Assembly (NCBI GenBank): GCA_016185815.1
Contig: JACPMT010000012.1
Span: forward strand, 16,063-25,964
Direction of reading: 5' to 3'
From: Candidatus Woesearchaeota archaeon
Lineage (GTDB): Archaea > Nanobdellota > Nanobdellia > Woesearchaeales > GW2011-AR4
Length of the DNA stretch: 9,902 bases
The notes under the pieces were generated by a model. It was not told the DNA's origin. It did not search any database and saw only the letters and a program-made list of their open reading frames with translations. The translations under genes were made by a program, and so were the position numbers. Shown piece after piece: positions 1 to 6,365 of this stretch (position 1 is its first letter; the number at the start of each line of letters is the position of its first letter).

Positions 1-714
1 CCGACAACAGGATTGAAAAGGCCAAGGGAAACAATAACGCCTTTGTTGCCTTATTCTGATTGCTTATTTGTAACAAGAGGAATTCTTAGAAACTGCATAA
101 GCCCAAATACAAACACTCCGGTTTTTTTGAGAGTTTCAGGAGGCCCAAGTGTTTTAGGCGAATTGTCAAATGAGGATATAACAACATCTATGAAAGAAGC
201 ATTAAGGTTGAATGCAGTCGGAGTTGGAATGTCGATTTTTGTAGGCGAAAAGAACGAGGACAGGACAATCTCAAATCTTGGCAGGCTTGTAAATGAAGCA
301 GAAGAATATGGAATGCCTGTGCTTGCAATAACTGCTGTTGGAAAGGAAATGGCACGAGATGCAAGATATCTTGGGTTGGCATCAAGAATTGCCGCTGAAA
401 TAGGAGCGCACATGGTTAAAACATATTATTGCGAAGAAGACTTTGAAAAAGTTGTTGAAGGCTGCCCTGTGCCTATTGTTATTGCAGGCGGCAAGAAAAT
501 CCCTGAAAGAGATGCCTTGCAGATGGCTTTCAATGCAATAAGCAAAGGCGCTGCCGGAGTTGACATGGGCAGAAATATATTCCAGTCAGAAAATCCAACA
601 GCTATGATACAGGCAATAAGGGCAGTTGTGCATGAAAACTATAATGTTGACGAGGCTTTTGAGCTGTTTAATAAGCTGAAAGGGCAGACGGTTGTGGATA
701 GGGTTGTAGGATAA
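1..714 (+). CDS. LsrF/DhnA-family class I aldolase (5' end outside window)
   Basis: The reading frame is open from the first base (P-T-T-G before a TTG at 13), so the gene begins upstream and 237 codons are visible. The protein matches the LsrF / DhnA-type class I aldolase family from its middle to its C-terminus. It shows the PTTGL segment, FVTRGILRNCISP, RDARYLGLASRIAAE, VKTYY, PIVIAGGKKIPER and GVDMGRNIFQ. The lysine of VKTYY (residue 140 counted from base 1) is the expected Schiff-base residue. LsrF itself cleaves the phosphorylated AI-2 product 3-hydroxy-5-phosphonooxypentane-2,4-dione, giving DHAP and acetyl-CoA. No other lsr gene is visible here, so a related job such as fructose-1,6-bisphosphate aldolase or another phospho-ketose aldolase is equally possible. 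It lies 46 bases upstream of a dehydrogenase on the same strand. Family assignment is firm; the substrate is not. Confidence 0.88.
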   Translation, partial: PTTGLKRPRETITPLLPYSDCLFVTRGILRNCISPNTNTPVFLRVSGGPSVLGELSNEDITTSMKEALRLNAVGVGMSIFVGEKNEDRTISNLGRLVNEAEEYGMPVLAITAVGKEMARDARYLGLASRIAAEIGAHMVKTYYCEEDFEKVVEGCPVPIVIAGGKKIPERDALQMAFNAISKGAAGVDMGRNIFQSENPTAMIQAIRAVVHENYNVDEAFELFNKLKGQTVVDRVVG

Positions 715-729
715 ATCCTAATCAGAAAC

Positions 730-738
730 CTTTTTATT
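730..738 (+). promoter_or_regulatory. TATA box of the zinc dehydrogenase gene
   Basis: CTTTTTATT is centred 27 bases before the ATG at 761. This is the normal archaeal TATA-to-start-site distance, so transcription would begin at or next to the start codon and the mRNA would be leaderless. No Shine-Dalgarno sequence is seen before the ATG. Confidence 0.5.
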
Positions 739-760
739 CATTATTAGAAACCCGTTTTCT

Positions 761-1786
761 ATGCGCGTTGCAGTCTACTACAACAACAAAGATGTCAGAA
801 TAGAGGAAAGAACAGTCCCTCAAATCAATGACGATGAAATTCTTGTTAAAACAATAGCATCAGGAATTTGCGGTACTGATGTACTTGAATGGTACAGGAT
901 AAAAAAAGCGCCATTGGTTTTAGGGCATGAATTTTCAGGAATTGTGGAAAAAGCAGGAAAAAATGTCAGGAATTTCAAGATTGGCGACAGGGTGGTGGTT
1001 TCGCATCATGTGCCGTGCATGAAGTGCCACTACTGCCTGAATAATTACCATACCGCATGCGAAACCCTTCACAAAACCAATGTCGACCCCGGCGGATTTT
1101 CGGAATACATAAGAATACCAAAAATAAATGTTGAGTTAGGCACTTTCAAGCTGCCTGACAATGTACCTTTTGAGGAAGGAACTTTTGTTGAGCCATTAGG
1201 AACGGTTATTAGGGCGCAGAGATTAGCAAATCTAAGAGAAAACCAAACTTTGCTTGTTATTGGAAGCGGAATTTCTGGATTGATGCATATAAAATTGGCA
1301 AAATCAAGAAATATTAAAAAAATCATTGCAGTTGATATAAATGAATACCGCTTAAATGCCGCAAAAAGGTTCGGAGCTGATTTTGTATTTGATGCCAAAG
1401 AAAATATTATTGACAAAATTAAAAAAATAAATGACGATAGATTGGCAGATTTGGTCATTGTCTGCACAGGCTCATTGTCCGCTGCAAAACAGGCTTTGAA
1501 TTGCGTCGACAAAGGCGGCACGATTTTATTCTTTGCAGTTCCAAAGCCAGACGAAAGTTTTGAAATTCCAATCAACGATTTCTGGAGAAACGAAATAAAA
1601 GTCATGACTTCCTATGGAGCTGCTCCAAATGATTTAGAAGAATCTTTAGGATTAATTAAAAATAAAAAAATAAACGTTGCTGACATGATAACACACAAGC
1701 TAAGCTTTGATGAAATCCAGAAAGGGTTTGATTTGGTTGCAGAGGCAAAAGAGTCATTAAAGGTTATTGTTGAGCTGAATAGATAA
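761..1786 (+). CDS. Zinc-dependent medium-chain alcohol/polyol dehydrogenase
   Basis: This 341-residue protein of the medium-chain dehydrogenase/reductase family resembles sorbitol and threonine dehydrogenases and would oxidise an alcohol or polyol with NAD(P). The catalytic zinc site is present: C37 in GICGTD, H56-E57 in LGHEFSG, and E144 in FVEPLG. The structural zinc lobe has four cysteines, C86, C89, C92 and C100. The Rossmann loop VIGSGISGL (167-175) is followed by an acidic residue (D192 in AVDINEYR), which suggests NAD rather than NADP. Length is normal for the family. The ATG start fits the family N-terminus and the TATA box 27 bases upstream. It may act on a product of the upstream aldolase, but its own promoter argues against strict operon dependence. 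The exact substrate cannot be read from sequence. Confidence 0.9.
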   Translation: MRVAVYYNNKDVRIEERTVPQINDDEILVKTIASGICGTDVLEWYRIKKAPLVLGHEFSGIVEKAGKNVRNFKIGDRVVVSHHVPCMKCHYCLNNYHTACETLHKTNVDPGGFSEYIRIPKINVELGTFKLPDNVPFEEGTFVEPLGTVIRAQRLANLRENQTLLVIGSGISGLMHIKLAKSRNIKKIIAVDINEYRLNAAKRFGADFVFDAKENIIDKIKKINDDRLADLVIVCTGSLSAAKQALNCVDKGGTILFFAVPKPDESFEIPINDFWRNEIKVMTSYGAAPNDLEESLGLIKNKKINVADMITHKLSFDEIQKGFDLVAEAKESLKVIVELNR

Positions 1787-1848
1787 TTAATTCCCGCCAA
1801 TAACAGCAGTCTTAATATCCTCCCCGCACTTGTAAGTATTTTCGCAAA

Positions 1849-1860
1849 CTTTAAGTATTC
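1849..1860 (+). promoter_or_regulatory. TATA box of the aldo/keto reductase gene
   Basis: CTTTAAGTATTC is centred about 26 bases before the ATG at 1880, with no Shine-Dalgarno sequence next to the start. A leaderless transcript is the likely outcome. A similar string, TTGTAAGTATTTTC, lies about 20 bases further upstream. Confidence 0.5.
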
Positions 1861-1879
1861 TTTCTGCTTAGCTCTAACT

Positions 1880-2716
1880 ATGATTCCTACAAGAAAATTA
1901 GGCAGGACTAATCACCATGCCACGATTTTTGGCCTTGGCGGCGAAGGAATTTTAAGGACAAGCGGCTATTTTAAGGAGGCAGAGCAGGTAATAAAGAAAG
2001 CCGTTGAAGCCGGCGTCAATTATTTTGATACAGCTCCCGCTTATCAGCAGAGCCGTGATTATCTTGGCAAATTCCTGTGGAATTACGCAAAAAGGGAAAA
2101 CGTCTTTTTGGCGTCCAAGACTCATGACAGGACATATGGGGGAACTTTGTCGTTGGTGGAAAATTCCTTAAGAAGACTGAATACGGACTACCTTGATTTA
2201 TTGCAGCTTCATGATTTGCGCGAAAAAGAGGATCTAAACGAGATTTTTTCAGGCAATGGGGCAATCCATGCCCTTGAACAACTGAAAAATCAGGGAAAAG
2301 TAAGATTTATGGGAATTACTGGCCACCATGACCCGGACATTTTGATTGAAGCTATAAAAAGATATGATTTTGATACAATATTGCTCTGCGCAAATGCAGG
2401 TGATTCCCATTATTTGCCTTTCATCACCACAATAATTCCTGAAGCGAGGAAAAAAGGAATGGGTGTCATAGCAATGAAAGTTGCATCTCAAGGGCATGCA
2501 CTTTCATCAATCAAAATGCAAGAAGCATTTGATTTTAGCCTAAGCCAGGACGTTGACTTGGCAATAATTGGCTGCAAGACTCCTCAAGAGGTCGAGCAGA
2601 ATGCATCCCTTGCCAGGAATTTCAAGCCTTTAAGCAAGGAAGAATTAGCTAACATAGAGAACAAAACCTGTAATTTTGTTGCTGAAACGAATTTTTTTAA
2701 GAAAGGAATGTACTAG
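1880..2716 (+). CDS. Aldo/keto reductase
   Basis: This 278-residue aldo/keto reductase is a TIM-barrel, NAD(P)H-dependent enzyme that reduces aldehydes and ketones to alcohols. The family's catalytic tetrad is complete: D50 and Y55 (FDTAPAY), K80 (ASKTH) and H111 (LQLHD). The N-terminus RKLGRT and the FMGITGHH strand are typical of bacterial and archaeal members. The C-terminus lacks the cysteine cluster of the ferredoxin-like AKR subgroup. It follows the zinc dehydrogenase by 93 bases and has its own TATA element. It faces the convergent phosphorylase gene across only 24 bases, with no clear terminator between them. Together with the two preceding genes it makes a small carbonyl/sugar metabolism cluster. 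The substrate is unknown. Confidence 0.9.
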   Translation: MIPTRKLGRTNHHATIFGLGGEGILRTSGYFKEAEQVIKKAVEAGVNYFDTAPAYQQSRDYLGKFLWNYAKRENVFLASKTHDRTYGGTLSLVENSLRRLNTDYLDLLQLHDLREKEDLNEIFSGNGAIHALEQLKNQGKVRFMGITGHHDPDILIEAIKRYDFDTILLCANAGDSHYLPFITTIIPEARKKGMGVIAMKVASQGHALSSIKMQEAFDFSLSQDVDLAIIGCKTPQEVEQNASLARNFKPLSKEELANIENKTCNFVAETNFFKKGMY

Positions 2717-2740
2717 AATTATTGTCCGGAAATCAGGAGC

Positions 2741-3529
2741 TTAACTGCCTATAATTGAAGTTTTTATGTCTTCTTTACATTTACAATCTATATAATTAAT
2801 CTTAGGAATCACTTCTAATAAAAGCTTTTTTACATTATCGGAGTTTTGCTTCATAACCTTTAAGACTTCTTCTATTGTAACCTCTGGCCTATCCTCTAAA
2901 AAGCAGTCATAATCAGTGCTCATTGCAACAATCGCATAGCAAATTCCGGCTTCCCTTGCCAACACAGCTTCCGGCACTGTCGACATGTTTATAACGTCAG
3001 CGTTCCACTGCCTGTACATGTGGCTTTCTGCCTTTGTAGAGAATCTAGGGCCTTCAATTGTGATGACGGTCCCTTTTTTGTGGTACTCAAGCCCCATTTC
3101 AGACGCTGTTTCTGACAACAGGTTTCTTAATTTCCTGCAAAACGGCTCTGCCATCGGGATATGGCACACTTTATCGCTTTCATAAAAAGTTGCTGCTCTT
3201 TTTGTTGTCCTGTCAATGAACTGGTCGCAAAATACCAAATGCCCCGGCTTTATTTCCTCCCTTAAAGAGCCGCAGGCAGTAGTTGCGCTTATATGCGTCC
3301 CGCCCTGCTCTTTTAAAGCCATGATGTTTGCGCGGTAATTGACATTGCTTGGGTTTATTGTGTGCCTCTTGCCGTGCCTTGCAATAACAGCAACATCAAT
3401 GTCGTTTATCCTTCCAATTGCCAACCCGCTTGAGGGGTTGCCAAATTTTGTGGTAACATATGTTTCTTTTGCACCCTTCAATATCCTTGGGTCATCAAGC
3501 CCAGAGCCGCCAATGATTCCGATTTTCAT
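2741..3529 (-). CDS. mtnP: S-methyl-5'-thioadenosine phosphorylase
   Basis: This 262-residue enzyme of the PNP/MTAP family phosphorolyses methylthioadenosine, a by-product of polyamine synthesis, to adenine and 5-methylthioribose-1-phosphate. Visible signatures are IGIIGGSG (phosphate loop, about 3-10), the ARHGKRH segment (50-56), TTACGSLREEI (83-93), VCHIPMAEPF, TIEGPRFS, VINMSTVPE and MSTDYDCF. The two aspartates in TDYD (D206, D208) correspond to those that select 6-amino purines in human MTAP. They favour adenine nucleosides over the inosine-specific archaeal paralogue. The central part is strikingly close to the eukaryotic-type enzyme. After the usual end there is a short Cys/Lys-containing tail (about 246-262). 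It is convergent with the aldo/keto reductase and separated from ZPR1 by 191 bases. Confidence 0.93.
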   Translation of the reverse strand: MKIGIIGGSGLDDPRILKGAKETYVTTKFGNPSSGLAIGRINDIDVAVIARHGKRHTINPSNVNYRANIMALKEQGGTHISATTACGSLREEIKPGHLVFCDQFIDRTTKRAATFYESDKVCHIPMAEPFCRKLRNLLSETASEMGLEYHKKGTVITIEGPRFSTKAESHMYRQWNADVINMSTVPEAVLAREAGICYAIVAMSTDYDCFLEDRPEVTIEEVLKVMKQNSDNVKKLLLEVIPKINYIDCKCKEDIKTSIIGS

Positions 3530-3547
3530 GATTTGTCCTCAGTTTAA

Positions 3548-3556
3548 CTTTTTATT
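3548..3556 (-). promoter_or_regulatory. TATA box of the mtnP gene
   Basis: Read on the minus strand this is AATAAAAAG, centred about 23 bases before the ATG at 3529. The spacing is slightly short but compatible with a leaderless start. It lies in the 191-base gap between mtnP and the upstream ZPR1 gene. I see nothing else convincing in that gap apart from the ZPR1 terminator tract. Confidence 0.4.
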
Positions 3557-3699
3557 CAAATCATCACAAGCGGTTTGCTTTTGTCATATTATTCATCTAA
3601 AAGCCGCTCTCGTAATTTTTCATGATTTTCATCCCTTATATTGTTTTTGATGTGAATTTCACGCTTTATTTAATTTATGTTGACTTTCTAAGCGCATTA

Positions 3700-3720
3700 A
3701 CTTTAAATTTTATTAAAAAA
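3700..3720 (-). terminator. Poly-T terminator after ZPR1
   Basis: On the minus strand the ZPR1 stop codon is followed directly by six T residues and then an AT-rich tract. Archaeal RNA polymerase can terminate on such oligo-T runs. No stem-loop is seen. Confidence 0.35.
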
Positions 3721-4260
3721 TCACCTTTCCACTTTTACCTTCAATGTACTTTTTACAGCCTTGTCGCTTATTATTGCAGAATTGCCGCTTGGGTCCTCAA
3801 TTATTAATTTTTGTTTTTCTTTTCCCCAGGTTATATTTAATATTTTCTTCAAAAGGTTTTTTGCTTTTTTCTTGTCTTCCTCATCCTCTTCCATTTCCTT
3901 TGCAGCTTCAACCTGGTATTTAACTCTGTTTAAAATGCCTTCTATGTTTGTCACGTACCCTTGTGATGCAGGCCCTGGGGTTATTGTTGCAATATGCGGC
4001 AATTTGACAGTCGCCTCGCTTGACTTTACAACCCTTACTTTCATGTCATCCTCGCTTGAAATTTCAAACTCGTATTTTGCAGCCTCTTTCTGCTCTGTTG
4101 CCTCGACATCAGCCTTGTGGTACTTGCAGTTATTGCACGTCATTGAAAAAAGAAGCACTTTGCCAAAATAAGGCACTTCGGTTTCCCTCTCAGTCAGAAT
4201 CAGCGTTTTCTGGTGGCATAAAGGGCACTGCTGCTGCTCAAAATCCTCTTCTTTCGGCAT
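3721..4260 (-). CDS. ZPR1-type zinc finger protein (archaeal short form)
   Basis: This 179-residue protein carries one ZPR1 module. The zinc finger is CPLC...CNNC, with C12, C15, C42 and C45, and the segment between them runs through TEVPYFGKVLLFSMTC, as in ZPR1 proteins. The ZPR1 beta-domain follows (about 55-165), including the conserved SSEATVKLPH and the GYVTNIEGIL region. Eukaryotic ZPR1 has two such modules and binds or chaperones translation factor eEF1A. Archaeal proteins have one module and no settled function, although an elongation-factor-related role is plausible. A highly charged helical insert (about 117-138, rich in E, D and K) sits before the last strands. Length is ordinary for the archaeal family. 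A TATA box 28 bases upstream and no Shine-Dalgarno suggest a leaderless message. Confidence 0.88.
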   Translation of the reverse strand: MPKEEDFEQQQCPLCHQKTLILTERETEVPYFGKVLLFSMTCNNCKYHKADVEATEQKEAAKYEFEISSEDDMKVRVVKSSEATVKLPHIATITPGPASQGYVTNIEGILNRVKYQVEAAKEMEEDEEDKKKAKNLLKKILNITWGKEKQKLIIEDPSGNSAIISDKAVKSTLKVKVER

Positions 4261-4283
4261 AAAAACTTTAAGAAAATAAGATG

Positions 4284-4292
4284 TTTTTAAAA
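4284..4292 (-). promoter_or_regulatory. TATA box of the ZPR1 gene
   Basis: TTTTAAAAA on the minus strand is centred 28 bases before the ATG at 4260. The position fits a start site at or near the start codon. Confidence 0.45.
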
Positions 4293-4312
4293 TTTGTGGT
4301 TTTTAATGTCAG

Positions 4313-4807
4313 TTATGAAGTTTTAATTCCAATGCTATAATTTAATCTTTGTTTATGGGTTAACTTTAAAGCTTCACTAACTGCTAAATAGAAATCCTCG
4401 TCATCTGTAGTAATTATGCCGGTATTCGGGTCAAAGAAACCTATCGCTTTTGATCCTTCTTTTGTTGCTTTTTTTATTGTTCTTCCAAATCTGAATCCAT
4501 CGTAATTAGCCACTTTTTTAGTTAATCTGAGTATATTATCAGCCTCTAAATATGCGAGATTTTCATTTGCAGGTTTTAAGCCATTGGGTGGCATGCATGT
4601 TCTTGGATGAGCACTAATCAAAACTTGCTCTTCAACAGCAGAATTTCCAGTTGTTGGTAATGCCTCGGGTGCGCCATTCCCATTTTTGGAATATGGAAAA
4701 GAACCTAAACCATCCTTTAGATACGCCAATCTGCCCTCAAAATAATGAAGTAAATAAGTTGGACTCAAAGAATCAACTATATTGGCTAATGTTTGAGCAA
4801 CATCCAC
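4313..4807 (-). CDS. Hypothetical protein, 164 residues
   Basis: I do not recognise this protein. It is soluble, with no membrane segment, signal peptide or cysteine cluster; it has one cysteine, in the segment HPRTCMPPNG (about 67-76). The N-terminal third looks helical (MDVAQTLANIVDSL). A Gly/Pro/Asn-rich stretch (about 36-56) follows, and the C-terminal half (about 80-160) looks like a mixed alpha/beta domain ending in a helix. The frame starts at GTG (4807). An in-frame stop lies 27-30 bases upstream, so no longer start is available in this frame. A GAGGGA stretch lies 10 bases before the GTG, a rather long spacing. An ATG at 4850 stops after three codons in another frame. The start is uncertain and a 5' frameshift is possible. 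It lies downstream of sepF but is separated from it by a T-rich terminator-like tract. Confidence 0.55.
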   Translation of the reverse strand: MDVAQTLANIVDSLSPTYLLHYFEGRLAYLKDGLGSFPYSKNGNGAPEALPTTGNSAVEEQVLISAHPRTCMPPNGLKPANENLAYLEADNILRLTKKVANYDGFRFGRTIKKATKEGSKAIGFFDPNTGIITTDDEDFYLAVSEALKLTHKQRLNYSIGIKTS

Positions 4808-4848
4808 CTTGCTTGAATCCCTCTTTTCAACGCCTTAATCAATCCGAC

Positions 4849-4869
4849 ATAAAATAAGAAAATAAAAGA
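4849..4869 (-). terminator. T-rich terminator tract after sepF
   Basis: On the minus strand the sequence just past the sepF stop is TTCTTTTATTTTCTTATTTT, a series of T runs typical of archaeal intrinsic termination. The same tract could alternatively contain a TATA-like element for the downstream hypothetical gene. Confidence 0.4.
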
Positions 4870-4871
4870 AC

Positions 4872-5303
4872 TTACTCTTCGTATTCAGCCACTTCTTCCA
4901 TGGCAGCTTTCTTGCCTTCTTCTTTTGCGCCTTTCTGCCCCCTGTAGATATAAGCAAAGTTAGGCACAGCTGCAATCCAGTTCTCTCCAAATCCCGCAAT
5001 GTCGCCTTCAATTGCATCGCAAGTCTTCTTTAATTTGTTGATTGCCCTCTTCAGCTCCACTAAGTCCTTGTCCTTCAGGGGCTTGATGTTTATCAAGGCA
5101 ATGGTGTGCCCTTCCCTTAAAGAGTCAAGTATGGGCTTTATGTGCTCGAACTCCTCAATCACAAACGGCCTTACCATTAGTTTTGATCTTGTATCCGCTC
5201 CTGTTTCGCTTCCAAGCTCAACATAGCCGTGCTCAGCTTCCTCAAACATCTCAGAACCAGAGCCTGTTCCCAATTTTTCCTTAAGCTTGCTTAAAAATCC
5301 CAT
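4872..5303 (-). CDS. sepF: Cell division protein SepF (archaeal)
   Basis: This 143-residue archaeal SepF is the membrane anchor that links FtsZ filaments to the cytoplasmic membrane at the division site. The first residues (MGFLSKLKEKLG) form a short amphipathic membrane-targeting helix, followed by an acidic flexible linker (about 13-40). The SepF core (about 41-120) carries the family motifs: VRPFVIEEFEHI, GHTIALINIKPL, KDLVELKRAINKLK, EGDIAGFGENWI and a final strand ending in YIYRG. A Lys/Glu-rich tail (about 122-143) completes it. Length is normal. The ATG is supported by GGTGAT five bases upstream. No ftsZ or other division gene is adjacent in the window. It is divergent from the pilin-like gene at 5503 across 199 bases. 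Confidence 0.92.
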   Translation of the reverse strand: MGFLSKLKEKLGTGSGSEMFEEAEHGYVELGSETGADTRSKLMVRPFVIEEFEHIKPILDSLREGHTIALINIKPLKDKDLVELKRAINKLKKTCDAIEGDIAGFGENWIAAVPNFAYIYRGQKGAKEEGKKAAMEEVAEYEE

Positions 5304-5308
5304 TTAAA

Positions 5309-5314
5309 ATCACC
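5309..5314 (-). promoter_or_regulatory. Shine-Dalgarno of sepF
   Basis: GGTGAT on the minus strand lies five bases before the sepF ATG. It fixes the start and implies a 5' leader, unlike most neighbouring genes. Confidence 0.6.
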
Positions 5315-5360
5315 TTTTATCCAGCCAAATTTTTAAATCAAATTTTTATTGCACAAGCTG

Positions 5361-5370
5361 ATATATAAAT
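5361..5370 (-). promoter_or_regulatory. Candidate TATA box of sepF
   Basis: ATTTATATAT on the minus strand is centred about 62 bases before the sepF ATG. This gives a leader of roughly 35-40 bases that would include the GGTGAT ribosome-binding site. A nearer alternative, TTTAAAAA at 5329-5336, would leave almost no leader. The plus-strand reading TATATAAAT of the same site could also drive transcription rightward. Confidence 0.4.
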
Positions 5371-5437
5371 CTTTCTATTCTGGGGAGTAGTAAAAGAAAA
5401 ATTTCTAATTGTCATGATGAACTTAAGTTTCGAAAAC

Positions 5438-5445
5438 TTTATAAA
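5438..5445 (+). promoter_or_regulatory. TATA box of the pilin-like operon
   Basis: TTTATAAA preceded by CGAAAAC (a possible BRE) lies about 61 bases before the ATG at 5503. A start site near 5466 would give a leader of roughly 37 bases that contains the GAGGTG ribosome-binding site. Confidence 0.6.
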
Positions 5446-5491
5446 GTAGTATCATAAATAAAATAAACTACCGCATTATTTGCCGGAAAAA

Positions 5492-5497
5492 GAGGTG
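5492..5497 (+). promoter_or_regulatory. Shine-Dalgarno of the pilin-like gene
   Basis: GAGGTG ends five bases before the ATG at 5503. This favours that ATG over the out-of-frame ATG at 5499. Confidence 0.6.
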
Positions 5498-5502
5498 CAT
5501 GG

Positions 5503-6048
5503 ATGTTTAATAAAAAGGCTTCTTTAGAAATTTCAATTCAGGCTATTGTAATTGTTGTCCTTGCAATGACTCTTTTGGGGCTTGGACTGGGGTTTATAAG
5601 GAGCATGTTCAAGAATATTGGCAGCACAACAGAGGATGTAACAGAGCAGGTGAGGCAGAGGATTCTTGACGATTTAATCACAGGCGATAAAAAAATTTCT
5701 TTTCCTAAAACCGACATAACAATAGACAAAGGTGGCTCAACAGTTTTGACTGTTGGCATAAGGAACAAAAAGGACACTACATTGCAGTACAAGATGAGAT
5801 TCACCCCGATAAGCGGGCCCGATGGTGCTGTATTCAGCATCGAAAATCCATCATGGTTTCAATTTGCCCAAAGCCAGGTTTATCCATTGACAGCTGCTGA
5901 GTCAGAGGCGAGGAACATAAGGTTAAGCATTCCCACAACAGTTTCATCCGGCTCGTACTTTCTGACATTCGATGTTATAGATGATGACTTGTTGTTTCCA
6001 AATAACATTTATGCACAAAAGGACTTTTTCATTGTTGTAAGAGGCTAG
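5503..6048 (+). CDS. Pilin-like membrane-anchored protein with extracellular beta domain
   Basis: This 181-residue protein begins MFNKKASLEISIQ and continues into one long hydrophobic helix (about 8-32). That arrangement of a short basic segment, then A-S-L-E, then a hydrophobic helix resembles archaeal class III (type IV pilin/archaellin) signal sequences. Whether a prepilin peptidase cleaves after K5 or A6 cannot be decided. The rest (about 63-181) is a beta-rich domain of Ig/NEW3-like appearance, with DITIDKGGSTVLTVGIRNK and a final repeat-like strand pair around IRLSIPTTVSSGSYFLTFDV. The protein should be anchored in the membrane with this domain outside. It has a strong TATA box and Shine-Dalgarno, and it is followed after one base by a small membrane-protein gene. 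Specific function is unknown; pilus or cell-surface assembly is an inference. Confidence 0.75.
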   Translation: MFNKKASLEISIQAIVIVVLAMTLLGLGLGFIRSMFKNIGSTTEDVTEQVRQRILDDLITGDKKISFPKTDITIDKGGSTVLTVGIRNKKDTTLQYKMRFTPISGPDGAVFSIENPSWFQFAQSQVYPLTAAESEARNIRLSIPTTVSSGSYFLTFDVIDDDLLFPNNIYAQKDFFIVVRG

Positions 6049-6049
6049 A

Positions 6050-6271
6050 ATGAGAAAAATGAAAAGAAGGCTGTCAGAGCAGCAGGAATTTGAGATTATG
6101 AAGCTTGTCCTTGACAAGTTCCTGTGGCTGGGTTTTGGCGTGATGGCGTACGGGCTGTACCTTATGTCAAGCTCCGCAACGCAGCTGGGGCTGTCATGGA
6201 TGGTTGCAGGCGCTGTTGTATTATTCATATTCACGTGGATTATAGTTAAGGAATATGAGATTATAAGGTAG
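6050..6271 (+). CDS. Small two-helix membrane protein
   Basis: This 73-residue protein has a basic, charged N-terminus (MRKMKRRLSEQQEFE) and two hydrophobic segments (about 23-41 and 47-66). The segments are joined by a short SSSATQ turn, and the C-terminus is charged. I do not recognise a family. The ATG lies one base past the stop of the pilin-like gene, and GAGG at 6041-6044 inside that gene's end gives a ribosome-binding site five bases away. The two genes should therefore be co-translated and may work together at the membrane, for example as an assembly or anchoring partner (inference). Both termini are predicted cytoplasmic from the flanking basic residues. A T-rich tract follows. Confidence 0.72.
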   Translation: MRKMKRRLSEQQEFEIMKLVLDKFLWLGFGVMAYGLYLMSSSATQLGLSWMVAGAVVLFIFTWIIVKEYEIIR

Positions 6272-6279
6272 GCTGATGA

Positions 6280-6308
6280 TTTTTATTTCCAATTATTTTT
6301 AGATTTTT
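6280..6308 (+). terminator. T-rich terminator tract
   Basis: Four T runs (ATTTTTATTT, TTATTTTT, GATTTTT) follow the two-helix membrane protein gene. This resembles an archaeal oligo-T terminator and is consistent with the new TATA box just downstream. Confidence 0.4.
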
Positions 6309-6331
6309 GCCAGTGATTCTTTTTCACAATA

Positions 6332-6339
6332 TTTATATA
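6332..6339 (+). promoter_or_regulatory. TATA box of the zinc-ribbon/NYN pair
   Basis: TTTATATA is centred 30 bases before the ATG at 6366. It is the clearest promoter-like match in this stretch and predicts a leaderless or nearly leaderless message. Confidence 0.6.
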
Positions 6340-6365
6340 GAAGCAGCAAACTATGGGCAATAGGC

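Noticed and set aside
1069..1605. 178-residue open frame antisense to the zinc dehydrogenase
   Set aside because: It lies wholly inside a gene with complete catalytic motifs, and its Ser/Phe/Leu-rich composition is typical of an antisense shadow.
3618..3642. Short minus-strand frame (11 residues) in the mtnP-ZPR1 gap
   Set aside because: It is too short to support despite an AAGGG-like stretch before it.
3622..3807. Open frame on the plus strand across the mtnP-ZPR1 gap
   Set aside because: It is a hydrophobic, T-rich translation that runs into the antisense of the ZPR1 C-terminus. It has no ribosome-binding site and no recognisable family.
3761..4262. Open frames antisense to ZPR1 (136 and 80 residues)
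   Set aside because: They overlap the zinc-finger gene completely and have no start signals of their own.
4651..4857. 68-residue open frame on the plus strand opposite the unrecognised gene
   Set aside because: It has no promoter or ribosome-binding site and is antisense to a longer frame. It cannot be excluded entirely because that longer frame is itself uncertain.
5414..5449. Tiny plus-strand frame (about 11 residues) upstream of the pilin-like gene
   Set aside because: It overlaps the TATA box of the next gene and has no ribosome-binding site, so it is very unlikely to be a leader peptide.
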